Below, piece by piece: positions 27,661 through 36,313 of a stretch of 64,000 nt of DNA. Origin of the DNA: Streptomyces sp. LHD-70 (GTDB taxonomy: Bacteria > Actinomycetota > Actinomycetes > Streptomycetales > Streptomycetaceae); contig NZ_JAVIFW010000024.1 of NCBI RefSeq assembly GCF_031157275.1, positions 54,184-118,183 on the forward strand. Direction: 5' to 3'. Every line of letters starts with the position of its first letter. Position 1 is the stretch's first letter. The notes beneath the pieces were generated by a model. The model was given only the letters and a program-made list of their open reading frames with translations. It was not told the origin of the DNA and searched no databases. The position numbers and the translations under genes were made by a program.

Positions 27661-27673
27661 GCGTCCACACCTT

Positions 27674-27717
27674 GAACGACCCCCTGTGTGTGCCACCTTG
27701 CACACAGGGGGTCGTTC
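27674..27717 (+). terminator. Strong terminator after glmS
   Basis: A perfect 17-bp stem, GAACGACCCCCTGTGTG with CACACAGGGGGTCGTTC, encloses a 10-nt loop and is followed by TTTC. The remaining part of 27661-27911 shows no gene. Confidence 0.95.
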
Positions 27718-27911
27718 TTTCGGGTGGCCGGGGTCGCCCATTACCCCGGCCCGGGACGCTGCCTCAGCCGGTGACCGTCACGCCCCGGCCCGGCAGCACG
27801 CTCCGTGACATACGTACCCTTCACAAGGGCACAAAGCACCTCTACGCACGGGTAGTTTCAGCGGGTACGTAACGAACTCGCCGCCGGAAGGCGGGTATTG
27901 AGGGACGCGCG

Positions 27912-28433
27912 CTACGGAATGACGATCACGGGGCGCTGCGCCCGGCGCGCGAGGCGGCCCGCCACCGAGCCGAAGATGCGGCCCACGAGGCCGTGCGTGG
28001 AGCCGACGACGATCGCGTCCGCCTCGTACTCCCGGCCGACCTCTTCGAGTTCGTGGCAGATGTCCCCGCCGCGCTCGACCAGGATCCACGGCACCTCGGA
28101 CAGGTACTCCGCGCAGGCCAGTTCGAGGCCGAGCACCTCGGTGCGGTGGTCCGGGACGTCGACGAAGACCGGGGGTTCGCAGCCCGCCCACACCGTGGTG
28201 GGCAGCCGGTTGGCGACGTGCACGATGATCAGGCCCGAGCCGGAGCGGCTGGCCATGCCGATGGCGTACGCGAGGGCGCGTTCACTGGACGTGGAGCCGT
28301 CGAAGCCGACGACTACGCCGTGTTTGAAGGCGGGATCGCAGGAATGCTGCGCCTTGCGCTCCGCCCGCGGCGTCGAAGGGTCGGCGACCTGCCGCTTGCG
28401 GTCTGCGGGTTCGGGGAATTCGTGACCGGCCAT
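27912..28433 (-). CDS. Universal stress protein (UspA family)
   Basis: Cytoplasmic stress-associated nucleotide-binding protein with a single Usp domain in a 173-residue chain. It starts the fold with HGVVVGFDGSTSSERALAYAI and ends with the ATP-binding pattern VVGSTHGLVGRIFGSVAGRL and RPVIVIP, i.e. G-2x-G-9x-G-(S/T). ATG 28433 gives a 40-residue polar leader before the Usp domain; further in-frame ATGs at 28481 and 28490 are possible and no good ribosome site decides. It converges on glmS. Confidence 0.85.
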   Translation of the reverse strand: MAGHEFPEPADRKRQVADPSTPRAERKAQHSCDPAFKHGVVVGFDGSTSSERALAYAIGMASRSGSGLIIVHVANRLPTTVWAGCEPPVFVDVPDHRTEVLGLELACAEYLSEVPWILVERGGDICHELEEVGREYEADAIVVGSTHGLVGRIFGSVAGRLARRAQRPVIVIP

Positions 28434-28547
28434 CGGTGTCTCGGCTGAAGGAAGTCCTCGGTGAGAGGGGCGACTTTTCATCGGGTTCATCGAGCAGGAG
28501 CGGCACACGGCCTGAAGCCGTGGCCGGGAAACATCTTCCCAACCCCA

Positions 28548-28561
28548 TACCCTCAAGGGTA
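28548..28561. promoter_or_regulatory. Palindrome in the 28434-28799 intergenic region
   Basis: TACCCTCAAGGGTA is a perfect 6-2-6 inverted repeat about 115 bp upstream of the stress-protein start. It may be an operator. Otherwise the 366-nt gap between the divergent stress-protein and membrane-protein genes shows nothing I can name. Confidence 0.25.
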
Positions 28562-28799
28562 CGGCGACACTCCTCTCCTGCCCAGGTCCCGAGGCGGCAT
28601 CCGCCGCGTTCCCCGGGAGCATGCACGAGCCCGCCCGGTATCGCAACGGTCGCTGCCCCGTACAGGCTTCTGCCCTCAGGCCGTTACCCGCACGTCGGCG
28701 AGATATGCCACGGACTCACCACGGGCGGTGACCACCCCAGTGACCTGGCCGCTTGGCCGCGCGTTGAAGGCGTGAACCCGAGCCCCAGGGAGCAACTCC

Positions 28800-29105
28800 G
28801 TGCCGAGGCCGCACACCGCGTCCACCCCCGATCCTCCCGCCCGCACCTCCTCGGGGGACGTCGTCGCCTGGGCCGCGTTCAGCTGTGTGCTCGTGCCGGT
28901 GGTGCTCGTCGTGTACGGGACGTCGATCGGTGGTGCCGTCTGGGCGGCGCTCGGGCTCGTGGCGGTCACCGGGGCCTGCCGGATACTGCTGCGTAGGTCC
29001 GAGCGGAGCGCCGCCAGTTTGCTCGCGGAACAGAACGGGACGCGGCGCGAGGCCGAGAGGCCGGGCGGAGCCCACGCCCGTCGCGACCATCGGCGGGCGG
29101 CCTGA
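28800..29105 (+). CDS. Small membrane protein upstream of adpA
   Basis: A 101-residue protein with two hydrophobic segments, VVAWAAFSCVLVPVVLVVYG and then GGAVWAALGLVAVTGACRIL, and a basic Arg-rich C-terminal tail. No known family is recognised. The GTG start has AGGGAG 8 nt upstream. It is 419 nt before adpA and may or may not share its transcript. Confidence 0.65.
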   Translation: MPRPHTASTPDPPARTSSGDVVAWAAFSCVLVPVVLVVYGTSIGGAVWAALGLVAVTGACRILLRRSERSAASLLAEQNGTRREAERPGGAHARRDHRRAA

Positions 29106-29524
29106 ACCGCACGCACCGTGGACGTGAATGAGCCGGGCCCTTTCGCTTCTTTTCAGCCAAACTGGCGACGGCGTGTCCCCCGTGGTCCACCCCTCCCCCA
29201 ACACCCCTTTCAGCAGGGCCAGATGCCCTCCGGAAGGCGTCTTGCCCCTACGGGGACCGGCCACCGGCCTACCGCGCACTTCCGCCGAACGCTCTTCAGT
29301 GCCACGCTTCGTGATCGAAAGCTTCACGCCACGTTGCATTGTCGACATTGAGCCTGGTGCTGAACTGGTCACGAGGACGCTACAAGACACAGTAGATTCG
29401 ATCATGACCGTCTGGGCGGGGGATTCGTGCAGGACCGAGGGGCTGTGAAGTCTAGAAGCAGTGTGCAAGAGCGACAGGCCCGGCAAGTGAGGGGCGCCGC
29501 GACCACCGAGGGGGGCTTAGCACC
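29106..29524 (+). promoter_or_regulatory. Long adpA upstream region
   Basis: This 419-nt stretch has no convincing gene. It must hold the adpA promoter and its regulatory sites (AdpA autoregulation and, in some species, gamma-butyrolactone receptors are known to act here). I see the near-palindrome ATTGTCGACATT at about 29338-29349 and a GAGGGGGG ribosome site just before the GTG, but cannot assign a particular operator. Confidence 0.5.
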
Positions 29525-30733
29525 GTGAGCCACGACTCCGCAGCCGTATCGGAGGGCGTTGTACGCAAGCTCTCCGGGCGCCGGCGCAGAGAAATCGTCG
29601 CCGTGCTGCTGTTCAGCGGCGGACCCATCTTCGAGAGCTCCATACCGCTCTCCGTCTTCGGCATCGACCGCCAGGACGCCGGAGTGCCGCGGTACCGACT
29701 TCTCGTGTGCGCGGGCGAGGACGGCCCGCTGCGCACCACGGGGGGACTCGAACTCACCGCGCCCCACGGCCTGGAGGCCATCGCGCGGGCGGGCACGGTC
29801 GTCGTGCCGGCCTGGCGCTCGATCACCTCACCACCGCCGGAGGACGCCCTCGACGCGCTGCGCCGGGCGCACGAAGAAGGCGCGCGCATCGTCGGGTTGT
29901 GCACCGGAGCGTTCGTCCTCGCGGCCGCCGGCCTGCTCGACGGCCGCCCCGCCACCACCCACTGGATGTACGCGCCGACGCTCGCCAAGCGCTACCCGTC
30001 CGTCCATGTCGACCCGCGCGAACTCTTCGTGGACGACGGGGACGTCCTCACCTCGGCGGGCACGGCCGCGGGCATCGACCTCTGCCTGCACATCGTGCGC
30101 ACCGACCACGGCACGGAGGCCGCCGGGGCGCTCGCCCGCCGGCTCGTCGTGCCACCCCGGCGCGCCGGCGGCCAGGAGCGCTACCTCGACAGGTCTTTAC
30201 CTGAGGAGATCGGCGCCGACCCGCTCGCCGAGGTCGTCGCCTGGGCCCTGGAGCACCTCCACGAGCAGTTCGACGTGGAGACGCTCGCGGCGCGCGCGTA
30301 CATGAGCAGGCGGACCTTCGACCGCAGGTTCCGCTCGCTCACCGGAAGCGCCCCCCTGCAGTGGCTGATCACTCAGCGGGTGCTGCAGGCCCAGCGGCTC
30401 CTGGAGACCTCCGACTACTCCGTCGACGAGGTCGCCGGACGCTGCGGGTTCCGCTCGCCGGTGGCGCTGCGCGGCCACTTCCGCCGCCAGCTCGGCTCCT
30501 CCCCCGCCGCCTACCGGGCCGCGTACCGCGCCCGCAGGCCGCAGAACGAGAAGCCGGCCGACATCCTTGAGGGCCCCGGTCCGCTTCCCTCGCAGTCCCG
30601 GCGCACGGCCGCGGCCAGCTCGTTCGGGCTGCCGGGCGCCACGGCCTCGGCCGACACCGGCAGACACGCCTCCGATCTGTATGCCGCCGCTCGCGCGACG
30701 CTCCCCGGTCAGCGGGAACGCCCCGTAGGGTGA
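29525..30733 (+). CDS. adpA: AdpA, AraC-family master regulator of development and secondary metabolism
   Basis: Global transcription factor (BldH) controlling morphological differentiation and antibiotic genes. The 402-residue protein has a DJ-1/PfpI-like dimerisation domain, with GLCTGAFVLAAAGLLDGRPA near residue 125-145 and TSAGTAAGIDLCLHIVR near 178-195, then a two-helix-turn-helix AraC domain (LAARAYMSRRTFDRRF; VDEVAGRCGFRSPVALRGHF). Leu225, in the linker, is coded by TTA at 30197-30199, so translation needs the bldA tRNA, as known for adpA. The GTG start has a strong GAGGGGGG site. orn follows within 5 nt. Confidence 0.97.
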   Translation: MSHDSAAVSEGVVRKLSGRRRREIVAVLLFSGGPIFESSIPLSVFGIDRQDAGVPRYRLLVCAGEDGPLRTTGGLELTAPHGLEAIARAGTVVVPAWRSITSPPPEDALDALRRAHEEGARIVGLCTGAFVLAAAGLLDGRPATTHWMYAPTLAKRYPSVHVDPRELFVDDGDVLTSAGTAAGIDLCLHIVRTDHGTEAAGALARRLVVPPRRAGGQERYLDRSLPEEIGADPLAEVVAWALEHLHEQFDVETLAARAYMSRRTFDRRFRSLTGSAPLQWLITQRVLQAQRLLETSDYSVDEVAGRCGFRSPVALRGHFRRQLGSSPAAYRAAYRARRPQNEKPADILEGPGPLPSQSRRTAAASSFGLPGATASADTGRHASDLYAAARATLPGQRERPVG

Positions 30734-30738
30734 GACGC

Positions 30739-31350
30739 ATGAACGATCGCATGGTGTGGATCGACTGCGAGATGACCGGGCTCTCGCTGACGGACGACGC
30801 ACTTATCGAGGTGGCCGCACTGGTCACCGACTCGGAGCTCAACGTGCTCGGCGAAGGCGTGGACATCGTGATCCGCCCGCCGGACGCAGCCCTCGAGACG
30901 ATGCCCGAGGTGGTGCGCACCATGCACACCGCCTCGGGCCTCCTCGACGAGCTGGCGGCCGGCACCACCCTCGCCGACGCCGAGGAGCAGGTGCTCGCGT
31001 ACGTACGTGAGCACGTCAAGGAACCCGGCAAGGCGCCGCTCTGCGGGAACTCGGTCGGCACGGACCGCGGCTTCCTGCTGCGGGACATGCCGACCCTGGA
31101 GGACTACCTGCACTACCGCATCGTGGACGTCTCCTCCATCAAGGAGCTGTCCCGGCGCTGGTACCCGCGGGCGTACTTCAACAGCCCGGAGAAGAACGGC
31201 AACCACCGGGCCCTCGCCGACATCCGCGACTCCATCACGGAGCTGCGGTACTACCGCGAGGCGGTCTTCGTCCCGCAGCCCGGCCCGGACTCGGACAGGG
31301 CCAAGGCCATCGCGGCGAAGTACGTGCAGCCCGCCGAACCCGCCGAGTAG
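30739..31350 (+). CDS. orn: Oligoribonuclease
   Basis: 3'-5' exoribonuclease of 203 residues that degrades short RNAs and the pGpG dinucleotide from c-di-GMP. DEDDh exonuclease motifs are present: WIDCEMTGL (Asp/Glu), GNSVGTDRGFLLRDMP, and NHRALADI with the catalytic His and last Asp. ATG 30739 has AGGGTGAG at good spacing; a GTG at 30730 overlapping the adpA stop would add three residues. Pairing with adpA is conserved in Streptomyces, and its role in c-di-GMP turnover fits with cdgA further on. Confidence 0.95.
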   Translation: MNDRMVWIDCEMTGLSLTDDALIEVAALVTDSELNVLGEGVDIVIRPPDAALETMPEVVRTMHTASGLLDELAAGTTLADAEEQVLAYVREHVKEPGKAPLCGNSVGTDRGFLLRDMPTLEDYLHYRIVDVSSIKELSRRWYPRAYFNSPEKNGNHRALADIRDSITELRYYREAVFVPQPGPDSDRAKAIAAKYVQPAEPAE

Positions 31351-31460
31351 CGGTTCCGCTCGCCCGGAAGCCGGTGGTCGGGGTGCGTACGGGCCCCGAT
31401 CCCGGCCCCCGGAAAAGGCGGGCGCGAGCACCCCTTCGGACCCTGTACACTTTTTCTCGG

Positions 31461-31480
31461 CCGGTCGGAAAAACGACCGG
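31461..31480 (+). terminator. Small hairpin in the tRNA-His leader
   Basis: CCGGTCG and CGACCGG pair around GAAAAA. It lies between a -10-like TACACT at 31446-31451 and the tRNA, so it may be either the end of the orn transcript or a leader hairpin processed from the tRNA precursor. Confidence 0.45.
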
Positions 31481-31485
31481 TCATG

Positions 31486-31558
31486 GTGGGTGTAGCTCAG
31501 TTGGTAGAGCACCTGGTTGTGGTCCAGGTGGCCGCGGGTTCAAGTCCCGTCACTCACC
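31486..31558 (+). tRNA. tRNA-His (anticodon GTG)
   Basis: Cloverleaf with acceptor GTGGGTG/CACTCAC, anticodon stem CCTGG/CCAGG around TTGTGGT and T-arm GCGGGTTCAAGTCCCGT. The extra G at 31485 opposite C73 gives the G(-1):C73 pair characteristic of tRNA-His. CCA is not encoded. Confidence 0.97.
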
Positions 31559-31563
31559 CTCAA

Positions 31564-31599
31564 GGATCAAGGTCCGGCCGAAAGGCCGGACCTTGATCC
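31564..31599 (+). terminator. Terminator after tRNA-His
   Basis: A perfect 16-bp stem, GGATCAAGGTCCGGCC with its complement, capped by a GAAA tetraloop and followed by GTTT. Confidence 0.95.
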
Positions 31600-31663
31600 G
31601 TTTCCGGCCCCTCATGTCCGGCCCCGCACGTCCGGCCCCGCACGCGCGATGAGGGCCCGGCCC

Positions 31664-32725
31664 TCACGACGAGTCCCGCACCACCAGTTCCGTGGGCAGC
31701 ACCAGCTGGCGCCGCTCCCCCGCCGCCGAGGCCGGGCGGTCCGCCGAGCGGTCGGCGATCTCGTCCAGGAGCAGCCGCGTCATCTCCCGGCCCATCTCCG
31801 CGATCGGCTGCCGCACACTCGTCAGGGCAGGCTCCATATGGCGGGCGATCACCGAGTCGTCGTACCCGACGAGGGCCACATCCTCCGGTATTCGGCGGCC
31901 CGCCTCCCGCAGTACGAGCCGGGCGCCGCCCGCCATCACGTCGGAACCCGCGAAGACCGCGTCCAGGTCCGGGCGGCGGGCGAGCAGCTCGGCCATCGCG
32001 CGGCGGCCGCCCTCCTCCGTGAAGTCGCCCTCCGCGACCAGCTCCGGGTCGACCTCGCGGCCCGCCGCCTCCAGGGCCGCGAGGCAGCCCTCGTGGCGGC
32101 GGCGCGCTCCGTACACGTCGAGCGGGCCGGTGATCAGGGCGATCGTGCGGTGGCCGCGTTCGACGAGGTGCTCGACGGCCGCCCGGCCACCACCGAAGTT
32201 GTCCGAGTCCACCGACGGCAGCTGCTCGTCGGCGCTGCGGCGGCCGCTGATCACCGCCGGGACGCCCAGCTGGTCCACCAGGTCGGGCAGCGGATCGCCC
32301 GCGTGCACCGAGACCAGGAGCACCCCGTCCACGCGCTGCGCGCCGAGGTACTGGGCGAGGCGCCTGCGCTCCTTGTCGCCGCCCGCGAACGTGAGCAGCA
32401 GCTGCACCTCGGTCTCGGCAAGGGCCTGGCCGACGCCCCGGATGATGTCGGAGAAGTACGGCTCGGCGAAGAAGCGCCGCTCCGGCTCGGGCACGACCAG
32501 GGCGATGGCGTCGGTACGGTCGGCGGCCAGGGCGCGGGCCGCCGTGTTCGGTACGTATCCCAGCTCCGCCACGGCCGCCTCGACCAGGGCCCTGGTCCGG
32601 TCGCTCACCCGGGGCGAGCCGTTGATCACGCGGGACACCGTGCCGCGGCCCACCCCCGCGCGCTCCGCCACCTGCTCCAGGGTGGGCCTCCGCCCGCCCC
32701 TGCCCCGCGGCTCTCGCACCGCCAT
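31664..32725 (-). CDS. cebR: CebR, LacI-family repressor of cellobiose utilisation
   Basis: A 353-residue repressor. The N-terminal LacI helix-turn-helix (TLEQVAERAGVGRGTVSRVI near residues 15-34, then hinge ELGYVPNTAARALA) precedes a periplasmic-binding-like effector domain (VLLVSVHAGDPLPDLV, ITGPLDVYGARRRHEGC, VALVGYDDSVIARHMEP). In S. griseus, S. scabies and S. coelicolor the CebR orthologue, divergent from cebEFG-bglC, binds TGGGAGCGCTCCCA and is released by cellobiose. The gene order and both operator copies are the same here. Confidence 0.93.
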   Translation of the reverse strand: MAVREPRGRGGRRPTLEQVAERAGVGRGTVSRVINGSPRVSDRTRALVEAAVAELGYVPNTAARALAADRTDAIALVVPEPERRFFAEPYFSDIIRGVGQALAETEVQLLLTFAGGDKERRRLAQYLGAQRVDGVLLVSVHAGDPLPDLVDQLGVPAVISGRRSADEQLPSVDSDNFGGGRAAVEHLVERGHRTIALITGPLDVYGARRRHEGCLAALEAAGREVDPELVAEGDFTEEGGRRAMAELLARRPDLDAVFAGSDVMAGGARLVLREAGRRIPEDVALVGYDDSVIARHMEPALTSVRQPIAEMGREMTRLLLDEIADRSADRPASAAGERRQLVLPTELVVRDSS

Positions 32726-32865
32726 TCCTGCCTCCCCACCGAAACCGACCGCCCGGGAACCCGCACCGGACGACCGGAACCTAACAGCCGGGTAACCGAA
32801 CGAACTCCCGACGTCCGGCGTCTTGACACCCCCCTGGGGAGCCGCAACGCTTCAACACATCACGG

Positions 32866-32879
32866 TGGGAGCGCTCCCA
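32866..32879. promoter_or_regulatory. CebR box in the cebR-cebE divergent promoter
   Basis: TGGGAGCGCTCCCA, a perfect 14-bp palindrome identical to the described CebR-binding site. It lies about 118 bp before cebE and 141 bp from cebR, so it can control both. Confidence 0.95.
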
Positions 32880-32996
32880 TAGTACTGGACGCATACACAA
32901 CCCGCACGTTCCCCGCCCGAGCCCGGGCCTCCAACGGCCTTGCTGCTGACAGAAGTTGGACGTTTCCCGGCACCCCTGGGCACATTGGAGGACGCA

Positions 32997-34319
32997 ATGC
33001 GCACCACGACCCGTACGCGGGCGGTGGCTCTGGCTGCCGTCGTCACCCTCGGCGTCTCGCTGCTCGGCGGCTGCGCCGAGGACCCCGGTGAATCCGGCGC
33101 CTCGTCCGGCGGTGGCGACGGCGCCGGGAAGACCACGCTGACCGTCGGGGTCTTCGGGGTGTTCGGCCTGAAGGAGGCCGGGCTCTACGACGCGTACATG
33201 GAGAAGAACCCGGACGTCGTCATCAAGCAGACGTCCATCGAGCGCAACGAGAACTACTACCCGCAGCTGCTCACCCACCTCGGCTCGGGCAGCGGGCTCG
33301 CCGACATCCAGGCCGTCGAGGTCAACAACATCGCGGAGATCGTCGCGACCCAGTCCGACAAGCTCGTCGACCTCGGCAAGGCGCCCGGCGTCTCGAAGGA
33401 CGCGTATCTGGACTGGAAGTGGCAGCAGGGGACGACGAAGGACGGCGCCACCGTCGGGCTCGGCACCGACATCGGGCCGCAGGGGATCTGCTACCGCAAG
33501 GACCTGTTCGAGAAGGCCGGGCTGCCCACCGACCGCGAGGCCGTCGGCAAGCTGTGGGCGGGCGACTGGGAGAAGTACCTGGAGGTCGGCAAGAAGTTCA
33601 AGGCCAAGGCCCCGGAGGGCAAGGCCTTCGTCGACTCGGCCGCCGGCGTGATGGCCGCCGTCACGGGCAGCTACGAGGAGCGCTTCTACGACAAGTCCGG
33701 CGAGGTCGTCTACAAGTCCAACCCGCGCGTCAAGGAGGCCTGGGACCTCGCCGCCGAGTTCGCCACCGAGGGCCTGACCGCCAAACTCCAGCAGTTCCAG
33801 CCGACTTGGGACCAAGGCTACGCGAACGGCACCTTCGCCACCGTGTCCTGCCCCGCCTGGATGCTCGGCTACATCAAGTCCAAGGCGGGCGAGAAGGGCG
33901 CCGGCCAGTGGGACGTCGCGCAGGCGCCGAAGCCCGGCAACTGGGGCGGCTCCTTCCTCACCGTGCCGAAGGCCGGGAAGAACACCGAGGAGGCGGCCAA
34001 GCTCGCCGCCTGGCTGACCGCGCCCGAGCAGCAGGCCAAGCTCTTCGACCAGCAGGGCAGCTTCCCGAGCGCCTCGGCCGCGTACGACCTTCCGGCGGTC
34101 GCAGGCGCGAAGAACGCGTACTTCGACGACGCCCCCATCGGCAAGATCTTCGCCAAGGCGGCCGAGGGCGCGCCCGTGCAGATCCTCGGCCCGAAGGACC
34201 TGATCATCGCGCAGAACCTGGCGGACGTCGGCATGCTCCAGGTCGACCAGAAGGGCACCTCGCCCGAGGCCGGCTGGAAGGCCGCCGTGAAGGCGATCGA
34301 CAACGCGCTGGACCAGTGA
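32997..34319 (+). CDS. cebE: CebE, cello-oligosaccharide-binding lipoprotein
   Basis: Extracellular solute-binding protein family 1, 440 residues. A Sec lipoprotein signal ends in LLGGC with Cys26, followed by a Ser/Gly linker and the binding-protein fold (LTVGVFGVFGLKEAGLYDAY; VNNIAEIVATQSDKLVDLG; WGGSFLTVPKAGKNTEEAAK). The ATG has GGAGGA 5 nt upstream. With CebF/CebG and, by analogy, a distant MsiK ATPase (no ATPase gene lies here) it imports cellobiose and cellotriose. Confidence 0.92.
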   Translation: MRTTTRTRAVALAAVVTLGVSLLGGCAEDPGESGASSGGGDGAGKTTLTVGVFGVFGLKEAGLYDAYMEKNPDVVIKQTSIERNENYYPQLLTHLGSGSGLADIQAVEVNNIAEIVATQSDKLVDLGKAPGVSKDAYLDWKWQQGTTKDGATVGLGTDIGPQGICYRKDLFEKAGLPTDREAVGKLWAGDWEKYLEVGKKFKAKAPEGKAFVDSAAGVMAAVTGSYEERFYDKSGEVVYKSNPRVKEAWDLAAEFATEGLTAKLQQFQPTWDQGYANGTFATVSCPAWMLGYIKSKAGEKGAGQWDVAQAPKPGNWGGSFLTVPKAGKNTEEAAKLAAWLTAPEQQAKLFDQQGSFPSASAAYDLPAVAGAKNAYFDDAPIGKIFAKAAEGAPVQILGPKDLIIAQNLADVGMLQVDQKGTSPEAGWKAAVKAIDNALDQ

Positions 34320-34322
34320 CCC

Positions 34323-35357
34323 ATGGCCAGTGAATCCCAGGCAGCCGCGCCCACCCGGGGGGAGGAGGGCGCGGCCCCGGCCGATGCCGTACCGGTCGGG
34401 CACCAAGCCGAGCACACCGCCGAGTCGAAGGCGCGCGAGCGGCGCAGCCGGCGCTACCGGCGGGACGTGCGGTGGAGTCCGTACGCGTTCATCGCGCCGT
34501 TCTTCGCCTTCTTCGCGGCGTTCGGGCTCTTCCCGCTCCTCTACACCGGCTGGGCCTCGCTGCACCGGGTGGAGCTGACCGCGCCGACGGACATGGAGTG
34601 GGTCGGGCTGCGGAACTTCTCGCGGCTGCTCGACGACGACTTCTTCTGGAACGCGCTGCTGAATACGGTCACCATCGGCCTGCTTTCCACGGTTCCGCAG
34701 CTGCTCATGGCGCTCGGCATCGCGCATCTCCTCAACTACCGGCTGCGCGGCTCGATGTTCTTCCGGGTCGCGGCCCTCACCCCGTACGCGACGTCGGTGG
34801 CCGCCGCGACGCTGGTGTTCGTGCTGCTCTTCGGGCGCGACTACGGAATGATCAACTGGGCGCTCGGCCTGGTCGGCTTCGACAGCGTCGACTGGCAGAA
34901 CGGGGACTGGACGTCCAAGCTCGCGGTCTCCACGATCGTCATCTGGCGCTGGACGGGCTACAACGCGCTGATCTACCTGGCCGCGATGCAGTCCATCCCG
35001 GCCGATCTGTACGAGTCGGCGGCGCTCGACGGGGCTTCGCGCTGGCAGCAGTTCCTGCATGTCACGCTGCCCTCGCTGCGGCCGACGATCCTGTTCACCT
35101 GCGTGGTGTCGACGATCGGCGCGATCCAGCTGTTCGGTGAGCCCCTGCTGTTCAACGGCAGCGCGGGCGCGAGCGGCGGCCCGAGCCATCAGTTCCAGAC
35201 CCTCGGCCTCTATCTGTACGAGCAGGGCTGGGTGAATCTGCACCTCGGCCGGGCCTCGGCCATCGCCTGGACGATGTTCCTGATCCTGCTGCTCATCGGC
35301 GCGGTCAACTGGCTGATCGTCCGCCGTCTGCGCAAGAACGAGAGGGGGGCGGCATGA
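34323..35357 (+). CDS. cebF: CebF, sugar ABC transporter permease
   Basis: Inner-membrane permease of 344 residues, MalF-like. A long charged N-terminal tail (about 50 residues) precedes six hydrophobic segments; the coupling EAA-type loop reads YESAALDGASRWQQFLHVTLP. It starts 3 nt after cebE and overlaps cebG by the ATGA pattern. Confidence 0.92.
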   Translation: MASESQAAAPTRGEEGAAPADAVPVGHQAEHTAESKARERRSRRYRRDVRWSPYAFIAPFFAFFAAFGLFPLLYTGWASLHRVELTAPTDMEWVGLRNFSRLLDDDFFWNALLNTVTIGLLSTVPQLLMALGIAHLLNYRLRGSMFFRVAALTPYATSVAAATLVFVLLFGRDYGMINWALGLVGFDSVDWQNGDWTSKLAVSTIVIWRWTGYNALIYLAAMQSIPADLYESAALDGASRWQQFLHVTLPSLRPTILFTCVVSTIGAIQLFGEPLLFNGSAGASGGPSHQFQTLGLYLYEQGWVNLHLGRASAIAWTMFLILLLIGAVNWLIVRRLRKNERGAA

Positions 35358-36241
35358 GCACCTCTCTCAAGTCGCTTGCGGTGAAAGGCCGTTCGGCGGG
35401 GCGCGGGACGCGGGCGGGGCGGCAGCTGCACGGCGGGCGGTGGACGTACGCGGTCCTGATCGTGTTCACCGCGGTCTCGCTCTTCCCGCTGGTGTGGACG
35501 GCGATCGCCGCGTCGCGCAACAACACGCGCCTTGCACAGACGCCGCCGCCGTTCTGGTTCGGGGGCAACCTCTTCAAGAACCTGTCGATCGCCTGGACCG
35601 ACGCCAACATGGGGACGGCCCTGCTGAACACCACGGTGGTGGCCGGTTCGATCGCCGTCGGCACGGTGCTGTTCTCCACACTCGCCGGCTTCGCCTTCGC
35701 CAAGCTGCGCTTCCGCTTCAAGAACCTGCTGATGCTGCTGGTGATCGGCACGATGATGGTGCCGCCCCAACTCGGCGTCGTACCGCTCTACATGCTGATC
35801 GCCGAGCTGCGGTGGACGGACCATCTGCAGGCCGTGATCCTGCCGACGCTCGTCAGCGCCTTCGGGGTGTTCTTCATGCGGCAGTACCTGCTGCAGGCGC
35901 TGCCGAGTGAGCTGATCGAGGCGGCGCGGGTGGACGGGGCGAACAGTCTGCGGGTGGTCTGGCACATCGTGTTCCCCGCGGCGCGGCCCGCGATGGCCGT
36001 GCTCGCGATGCTCACCTTCGTCCAGGCCTGGAACGACTTCTTCTGGCCGATCATCGCCCTGACACAGAACGGCAGTCCGACCGTGCAGGTCGCCCTGACC
36101 GGGCTCGGCCGCGGCTACATCCCCGACCAGTCGGTGATCATGGCGGGCGCGCTGCTCGGGACGCTGCCGCTGCTCGTCGCCTTCGTGATCTTCGGCAAGC
36201 AGATCGTCGGGGGGATCATGCAGGGCGCGGTCAAGGGCTGA
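35354..36241 (+). CDS. cebG: CebG, sugar ABC transporter permease
   Basis: Partner permease of 295 residues, MalG-like. A basic N-terminal tail is followed by six hydrophobic segments, with the coupling loop IEAARVDGANSLRVVWHIVFP and the closing KQIVGGIMQGAVKG typical of this family. It overlaps cebF by 4 nt. A 71-nt spacer with direct repeats and a second CebR box separates it from bglC. Confidence 0.92.
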   Translation: MSTSLKSLAVKGRSAGRGTRAGRQLHGGRWTYAVLIVFTAVSLFPLVWTAIAASRNNTRLAQTPPPFWFGGNLFKNLSIAWTDANMGTALLNTTVVAGSIAVGTVLFSTLAGFAFAKLRFRFKNLLMLLVIGTMMVPPQLGVVPLYMLIAELRWTDHLQAVILPTLVSAFGVFFMRQYLLQALPSELIEAARVDGANSLRVVWHIVFPAARPAMAVLAMLTFVQAWNDFFWPIIALTQNGSPTVQVALTGLGRGYIPDQSVIMAGALLGTLPLLVAFVIFGKQIVGGIMQGAVKG

Positions 36242-36261
36242 CCGGTCCTCCGTCAGCTGCA

Positions 36262-36294
36262 CCTCTTTCCGTACGAATTCCTCTTTCCGTACGA
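36262..36294 (+). repeat. 15-bp direct repeat in the cebG-bglC spacer
   Basis: CCTCTTTCCGTACGA occurs at 36262-36276 and again at 36280-36294, followed by a third partial CCTCTT that runs into the CebR box. Its role is unknown. Confidence 0.8.
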
Positions 36295-36299
36295 CCTCT

Positions 36300-36313
36300 T
36301 GGGAGCGCTCCCG
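36300..36313. promoter_or_regulatory. Second CebR box, overlapping the bglC start codon
   Basis: TGGGAGCGCTCCCG matches 13 of 14 positions of the CebR operator, and its last base is the G of the bglC GTG. The box thus occupies the place of the ribosome-binding site (GGGAG), so one sequence serves both. Confidence 0.85.

Noticed and set aside
29128..29448. A 106-codon plus-strand frame in the adpA upstream region
   Set aside because: No ribosome site, no domain-like composition, and it lies in a region known to be a long regulatory leader in related species.
31461..31480. Riboswitch or T-box before tRNA-His
   Set aside because: Only a 7-bp hairpin is present, with no conserved T-box or aptamer elements.
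32781..35243. An 820-codon minus-strand frame across cebE and cebF
   Set aside because: Covers genes with clear motifs and the CebR box in the opposite direction; product has no domain.
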